This document shows, in pieces, positions 1 through 9,133 of a DNA stretch of 46,339 nucleotides. The notes under the pieces are model-generated. The model was not told where the DNA came from and did no database searches. It was given only the letters and a program-made list of their open reading frames with translations. Origin of the DNA: Paludibacteraceae bacterium (GTDB lineage Bacteria; Bacteroidota; Bacteroidia; Bacteroidales; Paludibacteraceae); contig JAFZKQ010000022.1 in the NCBI GenBank assembly GCA_017553575.1, forward strand, positions 1 to 46,339, given 5' to 3'. The stretch's first letter is position 1. Each line of letters starts with the position of its first letter. The position numbers were made by a program, and so were the translations under genes.

Positions 1-875
1 GTCAATTCTACGCCATCCAACTGATCAGGATCTACAGGGAACGTAACCAACAAAGCATCATAAATGTCCTCACGAAGAGTTGTGCCAGCATCATCTACCA
101 AAGCATCGTCAGTTCTATAATTTACGTTGCTCCAAATCAAAGCATCTGCGAAAGTAGAGTTATTGATATCCTTTTGAACCTCAAAATCCTTGGAAGCCAA
201 CTTGTAGTTACCAGTCTTCAAGAATACTGTAGGCGCACTTGACGCAATCTTAATCTCCTTCACCACATAGTTTCTGCCAGAAGCATTCCATACGTGGAAA
301 CGAAGCAAAGAGGTCAAATGGTTGAATTTGATATTATCTGGTGATGCCACACCATTCTTCAATGTGATTTCATCTGTACGAAGGAAAGCGAACTTCTTTT
401 GGTTCTCTACAGATTGAGTAGCATCAATCGTCAAAGATACCTGTGCGTTTTCCACATCACCACTCTCTTCAACCACATTCTCAATTGTTGAAGATGGATA
501 GAAGAGCCAAAGCTTACCGTTTTTAGGCAACTCTAAGTTCAAATCAACTTTTGTCGCCTCATCTCCATCAGTTGATATTGGCAAATTATATTGAACTTCA
601 GATGAGCTCGTTCCACTGAACAAAGAGACCATCTCGTCACCATTACTCCACTTAAAGAGTTCAGGAGTAGTATAATCAGGGTCCTTCGTTTGCAACCCCT
701 GAATATGCCAAGCAGCACGAAGATCACTGCCAATCTCATCTATCGTTGCAGTCAAATGTACAAAGGATTTCTCCTCAAGGCTTTCCAAGCCATCCTTGTC
801 TTCACTACAAGAAGATAACAGGAAAGACATAGCAGCCATCGACAAGACGCTGCCATAAATCAGATTTCTTTTCAT
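1..875 (-). CDS. fimbrillin-like surface lipoprotein (3' end outside window)
   Basis: The frame is open from the ATG at 873-875 to the window edge, giving at least 291 residues with no stop, so the C-terminus is missing. The start MKRNLIYGSV leads into a short hydrophobic stretch ending in LLSSC, a lipobox with the lipid cysteine at residue 23, followed by S-E-D-K-D. Acidic residues straight after the cysteine match the lipoprotein export signal of Bacteroidetes, which sends lipoproteins to the cell surface. Downstream, a W-S-N-G-D-E-M segment and the following beta-rich pattern resemble the Mfa-like/fimbrillin family (WxxGDxI motif), which forms fimbria shafts or tips. Inference: surface structural or adhesion protein. 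It is probably co-transcribed with the small gene 26 bp upstream. A generic Bacteroidales surface lipoprotein is the alternative. Confidence 0.7.
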   Translation of the reverse strand, partial: MKRNLIYGSVLSMAAMSFLLSSCSEDKDGLESLEEKSFVHLTATIDEIGSDLRAAWHIQGLQTKDPDYTTPELFKWSNGDEMVSLFSGTSSSEVQYNLPISTDGDEATKVDLNLELPKNGKLWLFYPSSTIENVVEESGDVENAQVSLTIDATQSVENQKKFAFLRTDEITLKNGVASPDNIKFNHLTSLLRFHVWNASGRNYVVKEIKIASSAPTVFLKTGNYKLASKDFEVQKDINNSTFADALIWSNVNYRTDDALVDDAGTTLREDIYDALLVTFPVDPDQLDGVEL

Positions 876-901
876 ATATACCATGTAATTATTATTCAAA
901 A

Positions 902-1117
902 TTAGTTCATATCACCCCAACCGCCATCGAAGAGACCTCCGTTGTCACCAACATCGGTACCTCCGTTGTCTGAACCGCCATCACCTCCCAAAGAGAGATT
1001 GTAATCGGCACTGCCGACGAGCACACCGCCCTCGATTTCTAATTCCATTACCACCATTACAGGCTTCTCATAAGTAGGAATAGACAATTGATCTTCTTTT
1101 ACTACATCCATATTCAT
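902..1117 (-). CDS. small Gly/Asp-rich protein, function unknown
   Basis: A 71-residue ORF (ATG at 1115-1117; a second ATG two codons later). Residues 1-31 carry a KP-hydrophobic-ELEIEGG segment; residues 32-71 are low in complexity, rich in Gly, Asp and Asn, and end in GWGDMN. There is no cysteine, no signal peptide and no clear transmembrane helix. It has its own TAnnTTTG box about 70 bp upstream and ends 26 bp before the fimbrillin-like lipoprotein gene, so the two look like an operon. From memory, small proteins with a Y-x-KP...V-x-E-x-E-x-EG signature followed by a Gly-rich tail are common in Bacteroidales and uncharacterised. The EGG junction loosely resembles a double-glycine leader, but position -7 is Glu instead of Leu, so I do not call it a bacteriocin. 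Confidence 0.6.
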   Translation of the reverse strand: MNMDVVKEDQLSIPTYEKPVMVVMELEIEGGVLVGSADYNLSLGGDGGSDNGGTDVGDNGGLFDGGWGDMN

Positions 1118-1184
1118 AATATGACAAATTTAATTAAACTCATAAATTAAAGCGAAGTGGTTCTAATCCACCTATTTCAATGCG

Positions 1185-1192
1185 CAAAGATA
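1185..1192 (-). promoter_or_regulatory. -7 box of a Bacteroidetes promoter for the small ORF and lipoprotein genes
   Basis: On the minus strand this reads TATCTTTG, an exact TAnnTTTG match. No good TTTG lies at the ideal 19-20 bp spacing. It would give a leader of about 60 nt before the ATG at 1117. Confidence 0.55.
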
Positions 1193-1350
1193 GAGATATT
1201 TTTACAAATGAAAATACATTTATATGTTTTTTTATCAACAGAATAAGCATTTTTATTCAAATGCCCCATAGAATGCGGGGAGGGCGTGGGACAAGAAGAT
1301 GGGAATGGAGAGCATCAAGAAGGCTGCAAAGGCGATGAAGAGGGGGCAAT

Positions 1351-1474
1351 CCACAGGCTGGAAGCCAAATGCGTGCAGGTGCCTGATACAAAAATCCTTT
1401 CCGCCTCATTCTTCTTCCATAACACTGTTTGCGAAGGCCTTTCAACCATATAAGAACAGCTAAATGAAATTTCC
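1351..1474 (-). repeat. dispersed intergenic repeat, copy A
   Basis: Read on the minus strand, 1451-1351 aligns with 12831-12930 on the plus strand at 74 of 100 positions with a single one-base gap. Weaker similarity extends about 23 bp further, sharing GAAATTTCA. The best-conserved block is GGCTTCCAGCC. Both copies lie in divergent intergenic regions. In one frame the copies read M-[RS]-[RQ]-K-[GE]-F-L-[YH]-Q, then copy A has one extra T that shifts its frame. Confidence 0.7.
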
Positions 1475-1509
1475 GCACCCTATAATTCTTAATTTACCAA
1501 CCTCATGCG

Positions 1510-1539
1510 TTGGGGTTCAAAGAAATATTCCTAATTTTG
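1510..1539 (+). promoter_or_regulatory. valS promoter
   Basis: TTG at 1510-1512, a 19-bp spacer, then TAATTTTG at 1532-1539, matching the Bacteroidetes -33/-7 consensus. The leader to the valS ATG would be about 30 nt. Confidence 0.7.
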
Positions 1540-1577
1540 CACCTAATATAAAAAAATAGGTATAAAACAATATAAAT

Positions 1578-4250
1578 ATGGAATTGGCAAGCAAGTACAA
1601 TCCGGCCGACGTGGAGTCGAAATGGTATCAGTATTGGTTGGACAACGGGTTCTTTAAATCTAAGCCCGATGGCCGCGAACCCTACACAATCGTAATTCCC
1701 CCACCCAATGTGACAGGTGTGTTGCACATGGGACACATGTTGAACAACACTATCCAAGATATTCTCGTCCGCCGCGCCCGCATGTTGGGCAAGAACGCTT
1801 GCTGGGTTCCCGGCACAGACCACGCCTCCATCGCAACCGAGGCGAAAGTGGTAAACAAATTGGCTCAACAAGGCATCAAGAAGAGCGACCTCAGCCGTGA
1901 GGAGTTCCTCAAGCACGCTTGGGCTTGGACGGAAGAACACGGAGGCATCATCCTCAAGCAACTCCGCAAGTTGGGTGCTTCCTGCGATTGGGACCGTACA
2001 GGTTTCACGATGGACGAGACTCGTAGCAAGAGCGTCATCAAGGTGTTCTGCGACCTCTATAAGAAAGGTCTAATCTACCGTGGCGTGCGTATGGTGAACT
2101 GGGATCCAAAGGCCCTCACCGCACTATCCGACGAGGAGGTTATCTACAAAGAGGAGCACAGCAAACTCTTCTACCTTAAATATTATGTGGCTGAAGACGA
2201 CGGAAAGGGCGAAACAGGCGCAGAGGGCGAAGTTGTCCACCGCGATGCTAAAGGACGCTATGCAGTTGTCGCAACCACCCGTCCTGAAACCATCATGGGT
2301 GATACGGCCATGTGTATCAATCCGAAAGACCCAAAGAACAGATGGTTGAGCGGAAAGAAGGTCATCGTTCCGTTGGTAAACCGCGTCATTCCAGTCATCG
2401 AAGACGAATACGTAGACATCGAATTCGGTACAGGATGTTTGAAGGTAACGCCTGCCCATGATGTCAACGACTACATGCTCGGCGAGAAATACAACCTCAC
2501 GACCATCGACATCTTCAACGACAACGGTACTATCAGCCAGGCAGCCGGCATGTATGTCGGACAAGACCGTTTTGACGTCAGGAAACAAATCGAGATTGAC
2601 TTGGACAAGGCAGGCCTTTTGGAAAAGACAGAGGCTTACACCAACAAGGTTGGCTACTCAGAACGTACAAATGTGGTCATCGAGCCAAAGCTCTCCATGC
2701 AATGGTTCCTCAAAATGGAGCACTTGGCAAAAATCGCCTTGGAGCCTGTCATGAAGGACGAATTGAAGTTCTTCCCTCCTAAATATAAGAACACTTACCG
2801 CAACTGGTTGGAGAACATCAAGGATTGGTGTATCAGCCGCCAACTATGGTGGGGTCACCGCATCCCAGCCTACTTCCTTCCAAAAGGAGGCTATGTCGTA
2901 GCTGAAACGGCAGAAGAGGCTCTTGCTTTGGCTAAGGAGAAGAGCGGTAAAGAGTTGAAATTGTCTGACTTGCGCCAAGACGAGGATTGCCTCGACACTT
3001 GGTTCTCTTCATGGTTGTGGCCTATCTCCCTCTTCGACGGAATCAACAATCCTGGCAACGAAGAGATCAAATACTACTACCCTACGAACGACTTGGTGAC
3101 CGGTCCGGACATCATCTTCTTCTGGGTAGCCCGCATGATCATGGCTGGATATGAGTACGAAGGTGACATGCCTTTCCGCAACGTATATTTCACGGGTATC
3201 GTACGTGACAAGATCGGACGCAAGATGTCAAAGTCGCTCGGAAACTCGCCAGACCCATTGATGCTCATCGAGAAATTCGGTGCCGACGGTGTCCGTATGG
3301 GTATGATGCTCTCGGCTCCTGCCGGAAACGACATCCTATTCGACGAGGCCCTCTGCGAACAAGGACGTAACTTCAACAATAAGATATGGAATGCCTTCCG
3401 TCTCGTGAAAGGCTGGGAGGTGAACGAGCAACTGGCACAACCAGCCTCGGCAGAGATTGCCACCAAGTGGTTCGGCATGCAACTCAACAAGACCATTGCC
3501 GAAATCAACGACTGCTTCGAAAAATACCGTATCAGCGAAGCTTTGATGGCTGTCTACAAACTCTTCTGGGACGAGTTCTCTTCTTGGTATTTGGAGATGG
3601 TGAAACCAGCTTACCAACAACCTATCGACAAGGCAACCTACGAAAAGACGCTCGGCTATTTCGAGACTTTGTTGAAACTGCTCCACCCATTCATGCCGTT
3701 CATCACGGAAGAGCTTTACCAAGCTATCAAAGACCGTGACCAAAAGGACAGCATCATGGTCAGTTTGTTGCCTAAGGCAGAAGAGGTCTGCGAAAAGAAG
3801 ATCAGTCGCATGGAGACCACGAAGGAGATCATCGCCGGCATCAGAAACATCCGTGCAGAAAAGGGCATCAGCCCACGTGAATCCTTCGAGATGTACTACA
3901 AGGGCGACCTCGACGAAAAGAACAACGCCGTAATCGAAAAGTTGGCCAACGTCAGCAAAATCGAAAAGGCAACAGGTGACCTCGGCGGTGCAACAGCCAC
4001 CTTCATGGTAGGCACCATCGAAATCTCCATTCCGCTCGGCAACAACATCAACGTTGAAGAAGAGGTGAAGAAGATGGAAGAGGAAATCAAATATTTGGAA
4101 GGATTCCTTGTCTCCGTCAACAAGAAACTCGGAAACGAAAAGTTCGTGGCCAACGCAAAACCTGAAGTCGTTGAAAACGAGCGCAAAAAGAAGGCCGATG
4201 CAGAGAGCAAGATTGCTACGCTTAAGGCAAACATCGAAAAGATGAAATAA
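1578..4250 (+). CDS. valS: valyl-tRNA synthetase
   Basis: Charges tRNA-Val with valine in the cytoplasm and edits mischarged threonine. The protein has 890 residues, normal for the family. The class I signature HMGH is at residues 50-53 inside the ValRS-type [13 protein letters not shown] stretch, and KMSKS is at 549-553. Between them lie the connective editing region, with the [10 protein letters not shown] segment, and the class Ia catalytic fold. An anticodon-binding helical domain follows, and the last ~65 residues are Lys/Glu-rich and predicted coiled coil, as in bacterial ValRS. The start is fixed by the promoter ending at 1539 and a leader of about 30 nt. It stands alone, with a hairpin terminator at 4306-4341. 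Identification is secure. Confidence 0.98.
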   Translation: MELASKYNPADVESKWYQYWLDNGFFKSKPDGREPYTIVIPPPNVTGVLHMGHMLNNTIQDILVRRARMLGKNACWVPGTDHASIATEAKVVNKLAQQGIKKSDLSREEFLKHAWAWTEEHGGIILKQLRKLGASCDWDRTGFTMDETRSKSVIKVFCDLYKKGLIYRGVRMVNWDPKALTALSDEEVIYKEEHSKLFYLKYYVAEDDGKGETGAEGEVVHRDAKGRYAVVATTRPETIMGDTAMCINPKDPKNRWLSGKKVIVPLVNRVIPVIEDEYVDIEFGTGCLKVTPAHDVNDYMLGEKYNLTTIDIFNDNGTISQAAGMYVGQDRFDVRKQIEIDLDKAGLLEKTEAYTNKVGYSERTNVVIEPKLSMQWFLKMEHLAKIALEPVMKDELKFFPPKYKNTYRNWLENIKDWCISRQLWWGHRIPAYFLPKGGYVVAETAEEALALAKEKSGKELKLSDLRQDEDCLDTWFSSWLWPISLFDGINNPGNEEIKYYYPTNDLVTGPDIIFFWVARMIMAGYEYEGDMPFRNVYFTGIVRDKIGRKMSKSLGNSPDPLMLIEKFGADGVRMGMMLSAPAGNDILFDEALCEQGRNFNNKIWNAFRLVKGWEVNEQLAQPASAEIATKWFGMQLNKTIAEINDCFEKYRISEALMAVYKLFWDEFSSWYLEMVKPAYQQPIDKATYEKTLGYFETLLKLLHPFMPFITEELYQAIKDRDQKDSIMVSLLPKAEEVCEKKISRMETTKEIIAGIRNIRAEKGISPRESFEMYYKGDLDEKNNAVIEKLANVSKIEKATGDLGGATATFMVGTIEISIPLGNNINVEEEVKKMEEEIKYLEGFLVSVNKKLGNEKFVANAKPEVVENERKKKADAESKIATLKANIEKMK

Positions 4251-4268
4251 GACCGAATCAATTGCCGC

Positions 4269-4284
4269 ATGGGTTTTCACCCAT
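4269..4284. repeat. small palindrome after valS
   Basis: ATGGGT-TTTC-ACCCAT, a 6-bp stem. Its GGGT...ACCC core and intergenic position resemble the hairpins at 5138-5155 and 28838-28855, so it may belong to the same dispersed palindrome family. Confidence 0.4.
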
Positions 4285-4305
4285 AGCTGGGGAAATAAAG
4301 AACTG

Positions 4306-4341
4306 GAGGGTGTATCAATATTCAATTTTTGATACACCCTC
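4306..4341 (+). terminator. hairpin terminator after valS
   Basis: A perfect 13-bp stem (4306-4318 with 4329-4341) with a 10-nt loop, core GAGGGTGTATC. It lacks a strong U tract. It is closely similar to the terminator at 10531-10572. Confidence 0.6.
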
Positions 4342-4400
4342 TCAGCTTAATACAAAACCATTTTGGGAAACAAATCATTTGAAAACCCATACCTCGACAA

Positions 4401-4444
4401 GGATTCACCCCCATGCTTGTGTTATGCCTCCCCTTTGAGGTTCG
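4401..4444. repeat. direct repeat flanking nth, left copy
   Basis: Aligns without gaps to 5141-5184 at 34 of 44 positions. Shared blocks include TGTGTTATGCC/TGTGTCATGCC and GAGGTTCG. It overlaps the first codons of an upstream in-frame extension of nth, which argues against using that extension. Confidence 0.65.
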
Positions 4445-4478
4445 ATGCGCAAAACACATAAAAAAACAACCACAGTCC

Positions 4479-5132
4479 ATGACACGAAAAGAACGATTCG
4501 TCCAAATTTCCGCCGCACTGGAGCAAGCCTTTCCAAACGCAGAATATGAATTGGATTTCCAAACGCCCTATCAACTGATGGTGGCCATCACGCTCGCCGC
4601 ACGCTGCACGGACAAATTGGTGAACCAAATCACCCCAACACTCTTCAACCGCTACCCTACGCCACAAGCCTTGGCCCAAGCGGCAACCCAAGATCTGCTT
4701 CAACTTCTTTCCGACGTCACCTACCCAGAGTCAAAGGCAAACTACTTAATCGAAGCCGCCCAAATCCTATCGGAGAAATTCGACGGAGAAGTTCCCCAAA
4801 ACGAAGCGGAACTAAGCGCACTCCCCGGCATCGGTCGGAAATCTGCCAACGCAATTTTGGCACATGCCTTCCATATCCCTGCCATCCCGGTAGACACGCA
4901 CGTGGCACGTGTCAGTCAGCGTTTAAAACTGGTCTCCACCAGCACACCCGAAGGAATTGAGAAAGAGCTCTGCCTCCTCATCCCCCGAGAGCGCTGGATC
5001 TGCGAAGCCAACCGACTCACCCTGCTAGGGAGAAGAGTCTGCACCTTCAATGCTCCCCAATGCAACGGATGTCCCGTTCAATCCATCTGTCAAACGCCTA
5101 TGGAAGAGAACCGGCAGTTGTCGCTTTTTTAA
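4479..5132 (+). CDS. nth: endonuclease III
   Basis: A bifunctional DNA glycosylase/AP lyase that removes oxidised pyrimidines in base-excision repair. With the ATG at 4479 it has 217 residues, the usual Nth length. The helix-hairpin-helix LPGIGRKSANA carries the catalytic Lys at residue 121, and the catalytic Asp is residue 139 in VDTHVARVS. The [4Fe-4S] ligands are C188, C195, C198 and C204, spaced C-x6-C-x2-C-x5-C. An in-frame ATG at 4413 would add 22 residues encoded by a dispersed intergenic repeat, so I prefer 4479. The gene sits alone between two diverged direct repeats. No promoter of the TAnnTTTG type is obvious just upstream. Confidence 0.95.
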   Translation: MTRKERFVQISAALEQAFPNAEYELDFQTPYQLMVAITLAARCTDKLVNQITPTLFNRYPTPQALAQAATQDLLQLLSDVTYPESKANYLIEAAQILSEKFDGEVPQNEAELSALPGIGRKSANAILAHAFHIPAIPVDTHVARVSQRLKLVSTSTPEGIEKELCLLIPRERWICEANRLTLLGRRVCTFNAPQCNGCPVQSICQTPMEENRQLSLF

Positions 5133-5137
5133 TTGCC

Positions 5138-5184
5138 CACGGGGGCACACCCGTGTCTGTGTCATGCCACCCCTTGGAGGTTCG
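5138..5184. repeat. direct repeat flanking nth, right copy, with hairpin
   Basis: 5141-5184 is the partner of 4401-4444 (34/44 identical). It starts with a hairpin CACGGG...CCCGTG (5138-5155) six bases after the nth stop codon and could also help end nth transcription. Confidence 0.6.
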
Positions 5185-5376
5185 GATGTGCACGATGCAG
5201 ATTTCTCCACCGCCAATTCAGAAAGACAGTCTTCGCACAACTATCGCAAGAATAAGGAAAACAGGAAGCCTATTTCCATAGAAAAATGTCGTAAAACACT
5301 AAAATATTTTTACATATCTTTTGTTCAAACTAACTCTTTTTTCTGTATTTTTAGAGGCAATTTTAAAAGAACTGAA

Positions 5377-7053
5377 ATGAGCGAAAAAATAGTCATATAC
5401 CAAGTAATGCCCCGTCTTTTTGGAAACAAGAAAACCCAACTAACCCCCAACGGGAGCATAGAAGAAAACGGATGCGGAAAGTTTGACGACTTCACCGAAA
5501 AGGCCTTGAAGGAAATCAAGGATTTGGGTGCGACCCACATTTGGTACACGGGAGTCATTGAGCATGCCACCCAGACAGACTACACAAAGGAAGGCATTGC
5601 CAAAGACCACCCCTTCATCGTAAAGGGAAAGGCCGGTTCGCCCTACGCCATCAAAGACTACTACGATGTGGATCCCGACTTGGCTAACAACGTGAAAAAG
5701 AGGATGGACGAATACAAAGCCCTCATCCAACGCACGCACAAGGCCGGCTTGAAGGTCATCATGGACTTCGTTCCCAACCACGTGGCACGCCAATACAAGT
5801 CAGACGCGAAACCTGAAGGCGTAAAAGATTTGGGCGAGAACGACATCCAAGAGGTTTTCTTCGACAAGAACAACAACTTCTACTACTTGCCGGGACAAAA
5901 CTTCGAACCTCGCATCAAGGCCTACGAAGGCGACGAGGCTCCTTATGTGGAGTTTCCAGCCAAGGCAACAGGAAACGACTATTTCGGGAATAACCCATCA
6001 GCCTACGATTGGTACGAGACCGTCAAGTTGAACTACGGCGTAGACTACCACAACTATCAATATAAGGATTTCAGCACGACTCCCGACACATGGAAGAAGA
6101 TGGCTGACATCCTCAGTTTCTGGACAAGCCTCGGCATCGACGGTTTCCGTTGCGACATGGCAGAGATGGTGCCTTCCGAATTTTGGGCTTGGGTGATTCC
6201 TAAGATAAAGGAGCAAAACGAGAAGATTATCTTCATTGCGGAGACATACGACCCTAATCAATACTATCGGTACATCCACGAAGGAAAGTTCGACTACCTC
6301 TACGACAAAGTGGGGCTGTACGACACCTTGCGTGCCATCGTACAAAAGCAACGCCACCCTGGATGCATCACCCACTGTTGGCAACAATTGGGCATCATCC
6401 AAAACAACATGCTCAACTTCTTGGAGAACCATGACGAGCAACGTATCGCATCCGATTTCTTCGCCGGAAACGGAAAGCGCGCCATCCCAGCCATGATCAT
6501 CTCCGCCACGATGACCCAAGGTCCCGTAATGATTTACAGCGGACAGGAATTGGGAGAAAGAGGCATGGACGAAGAGGGCTTCAGCGGACGAGACGGACGT
6601 ACCACCATCTTCGACTATTGGGCTATCGACTCCATCCAGAAATGGAGCAACAACGGCAAATTCGACGGAGGAAAATTGGACAAGGAACAGAAAGAGCTCC
6701 GCAACTTCTACAAGAAACTCCTCAACATCTGCGGAAAGGAGAAAGCCATCTCAGAAGGCTCCTTCTTCGACCTCATGTATCTCAACTACGAGAACCCCGA
6801 CTTCAACTCAAGTTGCCAATATGCCTTCTACAGACGCTGCGGAGAGGAGGGGCTCCTCATCATTGCCAACTTTGACGCCAACGATGCGAATATCAAGGTG
6901 AATATCACCCAGATAGAGTCTGACGGGGAAGTGACATTCACAGACCTGCTCACAGGTGACAAATTCCAATCCAGCATCATAGAAGGAACTCCTTTCGCAC
7001 TCTCCGTCAAAGGAGAATCAGGCGTCATCCTGAAATTCAAAGTGAAGGGTTAA
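5377..7053 (+). CDS. GH13 alpha-amylase family protein, cytoplasmic
   Basis: A 558-residue glycoside hydrolase family 13 enzyme acting on alpha-glucans. The conserved regions are visible in order: DFVPNH (region I), GFRCDMAEM with the nucleophile at D260, IFIAETYD with the acid/base at E289, and FLENHDEQR with the transition-state stabiliser at D353. A C-terminal beta domain ends the protein. There is no signal peptide, so it should act in the cytoplasm, on glycogen or imported maltodextrins. The frame is open upstream to 5050, but that extension crosses the nth-flanking repeat; the ATG at 5377 begins MSEKIVIYQ, where homology to the barrel starts. Near matches to a -7 box (TATCTTTTG, TATTTTTA) lie in 5310-5355. 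It is not next to susC/susD, so it is not part of a visible polysaccharide locus. Confidence 0.88.
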   Translation: MSEKIVIYQVMPRLFGNKKTQLTPNGSIEENGCGKFDDFTEKALKEIKDLGATHIWYTGVIEHATQTDYTKEGIAKDHPFIVKGKAGSPYAIKDYYDVDPDLANNVKKRMDEYKALIQRTHKAGLKVIMDFVPNHVARQYKSDAKPEGVKDLGENDIQEVFFDKNNNFYYLPGQNFEPRIKAYEGDEAPYVEFPAKATGNDYFGNNPSAYDWYETVKLNYGVDYHNYQYKDFSTTPDTWKKMADILSFWTSLGIDGFRCDMAEMVPSEFWAWVIPKIKEQNEKIIFIAETYDPNQYYRYIHEGKFDYLYDKVGLYDTLRAIVQKQRHPGCITHCWQQLGIIQNNMLNFLENHDEQRIASDFFAGNGKRAIPAMIISATMTQGPVMIYSGQELGERGMDEEGFSGRDGRTTIFDYWAIDSIQKWSNNGKFDGGKLDKEQKELRNFYKKLLNICGKEKAISEGSFFDLMYLNYENPDFNSSCQYAFYRRCGEEGLLIIANFDANDANIKVNITQIESDGEVTFTDLLTGDKFQSSIIEGTPFALSVKGESGVILKFKVKG

Positions 7054-7110
7054 TGCATTGACCGTTTAAATTGAAAATTAAGAGTTAGAAGTTATAGATT
7101 TTGAGTTTTG

Positions 7111-7173
7111 TTGTTCCTACGAAATGGGAACAATACCAGATACGGGCATATCGACAATCGTTGGTATGCCCGT
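7111..7173 (+). terminator. two tandem hairpins after the GH13 gene
   Basis: TTGTTCC...GGAACAA (7111-7117 with 7127-7133) is followed by a perfect 9-bp stem ACGGGCATA...TATGCCCGT (7142-7150 with 7165-7173). A weak T-rich stretch follows. Probably the end of the GH13 transcript. Confidence 0.45.
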
Positions 7174-7230
7174 TAGGTTTAATTATGAATTTTGGACGAA
7201 TGAGTCATCAGTTTTCTATGGCTTTTTTTG

Positions 7231-7238
7231 TATGTTTG
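7231..7238 (+). promoter_or_regulatory. -7 box upstream of the YgiQ gene
   Basis: TATGTTTG, an exact TAnnTTTG match, 49 bp before the ATG. No clear -33 element. Confidence 0.45.
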
Positions 7239-7286
7239 TAGAAGAGAAACAGCGGATCCAAAGTTCAGGATGCATCAAGAAGAGTT

Positions 7287-9113
7287 ATGAAACAAGTACA
7301 ACTGACAGACTTTCTTCCGACGACCAAAAAGGAGTTGGAAATTCGCAAATGGGATGAGGTGGATGTCGTCCTATTCTCGGGCGATGCCTACATAGACCAC
7401 CCCTCATTTGCTGGAGCCGTCGTGGGCCGAATCATCGAACACGAGGGATTCCGTGTGGCACTTGTTCCGCAGCCCAACTGGAGAGACGACCTCCGCGACT
7501 TCAAGAAATTGGGACGTCCACGCCACTTCTTCGCCGTAAGTGCAGGATGCATGGACTCCATGGTCAACCACTACACGGCCAACAAGCGACTCCGCTCCGA
7601 CGATGCCTACTCGCCCGACGGCAAGGCAGGCTTCCGTCCCGACCGTGCCACCATCGTCTACTGCAACATCCTGAAAAAACTGTTTCCCGATGTCCCCATC
7701 ATCGTCGGCGGAATCGAGGCATCCCTAAGACGGGTGACGCACTACGACTATTGGGACGACGAGTTGAAACCCTCCATCCTGGCCGACTGCCATGCCGACC
7801 TGCTCATCTACGGTATGGGGGAACTTCCCTTGAAGCATATCATCGCACGACTCAAACAAGGCGAGACCGTCTATGACCTGAAAGATATTCCTCAAACCGC
7901 CTACATATCTCAAAAAAATGAAGTGCCGGAATATCCTGACGCGGAGACATTCACGCTATTCAGCCATAAGGAGTGCCTGAAAGACAAGATGAAGCAGGCC
8001 AAGAACTTCCGTGTCGTGGAGGAGGAGTCCAACAAGATGCACGCACGTCGCCTCATCCAAGGCCTCGACGAAAAAACAGCGGTGGTCATCAACCCGCCCT
8101 TCCCCCTCATGGACAGCAAGACCCTCGACGAATCGTTCGAACTGCCCTACACGTGGCAACCCCATCCTAAATACAAAGGGAAGAAATTTCCGGCTTACGA
8201 GATGATCAAATTCTCCGTCAACATTCATCGTGGATGCTTCGGAGGTTGCTCCTTCTGCGCCATTGCGGCCCACCAAGGCAAACACATCGTCTCACGCACG
8301 GAAGAGTCAATCCTAAAAGAGGTGGAACGACTCAAAGACCATCCGGAGTTCAAGGGCTACTTGAGCGACCTAGGAGGTCCCTCCGCCAACATGTACGGCA
8401 TGAAAGGCCGAGACGAGTCCAAATGCGCCAAATGCAAACGCTATTCGTGCATCCACCCCGCCATCTGCAAAAACCTGAACACCGACCACACAAGACTCAT
8501 CGAGCTCTACAAGAAGGTGGACAGCATCCCTGGCATCAAGAAATCATTCATCGGTAGCGGTGTCCGATACGACATCATCCTAAACAAGGAAGAGGACGAG
8601 AAGATAAACCAAAGCCACAAAAAATATACAGAAGAGTTGATTACGAAACATGTTTCAGGCCGTCTTAAGGTGGCACCAGAACACACCTCGGACAATGTGC
8701 TGAACATGATGAGGAAGCCATCGTTCTCCCTTTTCGAACTCTTTGTGCGAGTATTCGACCAAATCAACAAGAAGAACGGTCTGAACCAACAAATCATCCC
8801 CTACTTCATCTCCAGCCACCCCGGCTGCCGACAGGAAGATATGGCCGAACTCGCCTGCAAGACCAAGAAATTGAACTTCAGGTTGGAGCAAGTACAAGAC
8901 TTCACGCCAACCCCCATGACACTCTCCACAGAGATCTATTACACAGGAATCCATCCCTACACCCTAGAGAAAGTATGGACGCCTCGCAACCCGCAGGAGA
9001 AACTGGACCAACGGAAGTTCTTCTTCTGGTATAAACCCGAATACAAGAAACAAATTATCAACGACCTGAGAAAGATGGGACGTAACGACCTCATCAAAGC
9101 CCTCTTCGGTTGA
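7287..9113 (+). CDS. YgiQ-family radical SAM protein
   Basis: A 608-residue protein of the YgiQ (UPF0313) family; its reaction is not known. The radical SAM cluster motif C-x3-C-x2-C is present at C317, C321 and C324 (RGCFGGCSFC), binding the [4Fe-4S] cluster that cleaves S-adenosylmethionine. The N-terminal ~200 residues form the YgiQ-specific domain with the HFFAVSAGCMDSMVNHYT segment. A second Cys group (KCAKCKRYSC) lies about 50 residues after the cluster motif. Start ATG at 7287 is well supported by the MKQVQLTDFLPTTKKE opening typical of the family. It is probably co-transcribed with the Mur-like ligase gene whose ATG follows 20 bp after its stop. Confidence 0.93.
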   Translation: MKQVQLTDFLPTTKKELEIRKWDEVDVVLFSGDAYIDHPSFAGAVVGRIIEHEGFRVALVPQPNWRDDLRDFKKLGRPRHFFAVSAGCMDSMVNHYTANKRLRSDDAYSPDGKAGFRPDRATIVYCNILKKLFPDVPIIVGGIEASLRRVTHYDYWDDELKPSILADCHADLLIYGMGELPLKHIIARLKQGETVYDLKDIPQTAYISQKNEVPEYPDAETFTLFSHKECLKDKMKQAKNFRVVEEESNKMHARRLIQGLDEKTAVVINPPFPLMDSKTLDESFELPYTWQPHPKYKGKKFPAYEMIKFSVNIHRGCFGGCSFCAIAAHQGKHIVSRTEESILKEVERLKDHPEFKGYLSDLGGPSANMYGMKGRDESKCAKCKRYSCIHPAICKNLNTDHTRLIELYKKVDSIPGIKKSFIGSGVRYDIILNKEEDEKINQSHKKYTEELITKHVSGRLKVAPEHTSDNVLNMMRKPSFSLFELFVRVFDQINKKNGLNQQIIPYFISSHPGCRQEDMAELACKTKKLNFRLEQVQDFTPTPMTLSTEIYYTGIHPYTLEKVWTPRNPQEKLDQRKFFFWYKPEYKKQIINDLRKMGRNDLIKALFG

Positions 9114-9133
9114 CCAAACAACAACTTACGACA

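Larger units (their letters stand above)
1118..1577. other. divergent intergenic region of 460 bp
   Basis: It holds the minus-strand -7 box at 1185-1192, one copy of a dispersed ~120-bp repeat (1351-1474, minus) and the valS promoter. A 73-codon minus frame at 1257-1478 and an overlapping frame with a hydrophobic end both run through it; neither has coding support, and I treat both as by-products of the repeat. Confidence 0.6.

Noticed and set aside
24-71. Double-glycine bacteriocin leader in the small ORF at 902-1117 (residue positions 24-71 of that protein)
   Set aside because: Positions -7 and -8 from the GG do not match the Leu/Glu consensus, no ABC peptidase transporter is nearby, and the core has no Cys.
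1257-1478. 73-codon minus ORF and an overlapping frame ending in a hydrophobic segment
   Set aside because: Part of a dispersed intergenic repeat; the second copy at 12810-12930 has stops and a frame difference, so no conserved coding.
3336-4337. 333-codon minus-strand ORF antisense to valS
   Set aside because: Fully overlaps the valS coding sequence, which has all catalytic motifs; the frame has no recognisable domain and is a composition artefact.
4413-4478. Upstream extension of nth
   Set aside because: It is encoded by a copy of the flanking repeat, and the protein has normal Nth length from the ATG at 4479.
5050-5376. 109-codon extension of the GH13 protein
   Set aside because: It overlaps nth and the right-hand repeat and has no homology; the ATG at 5377 starts the amylase fold.
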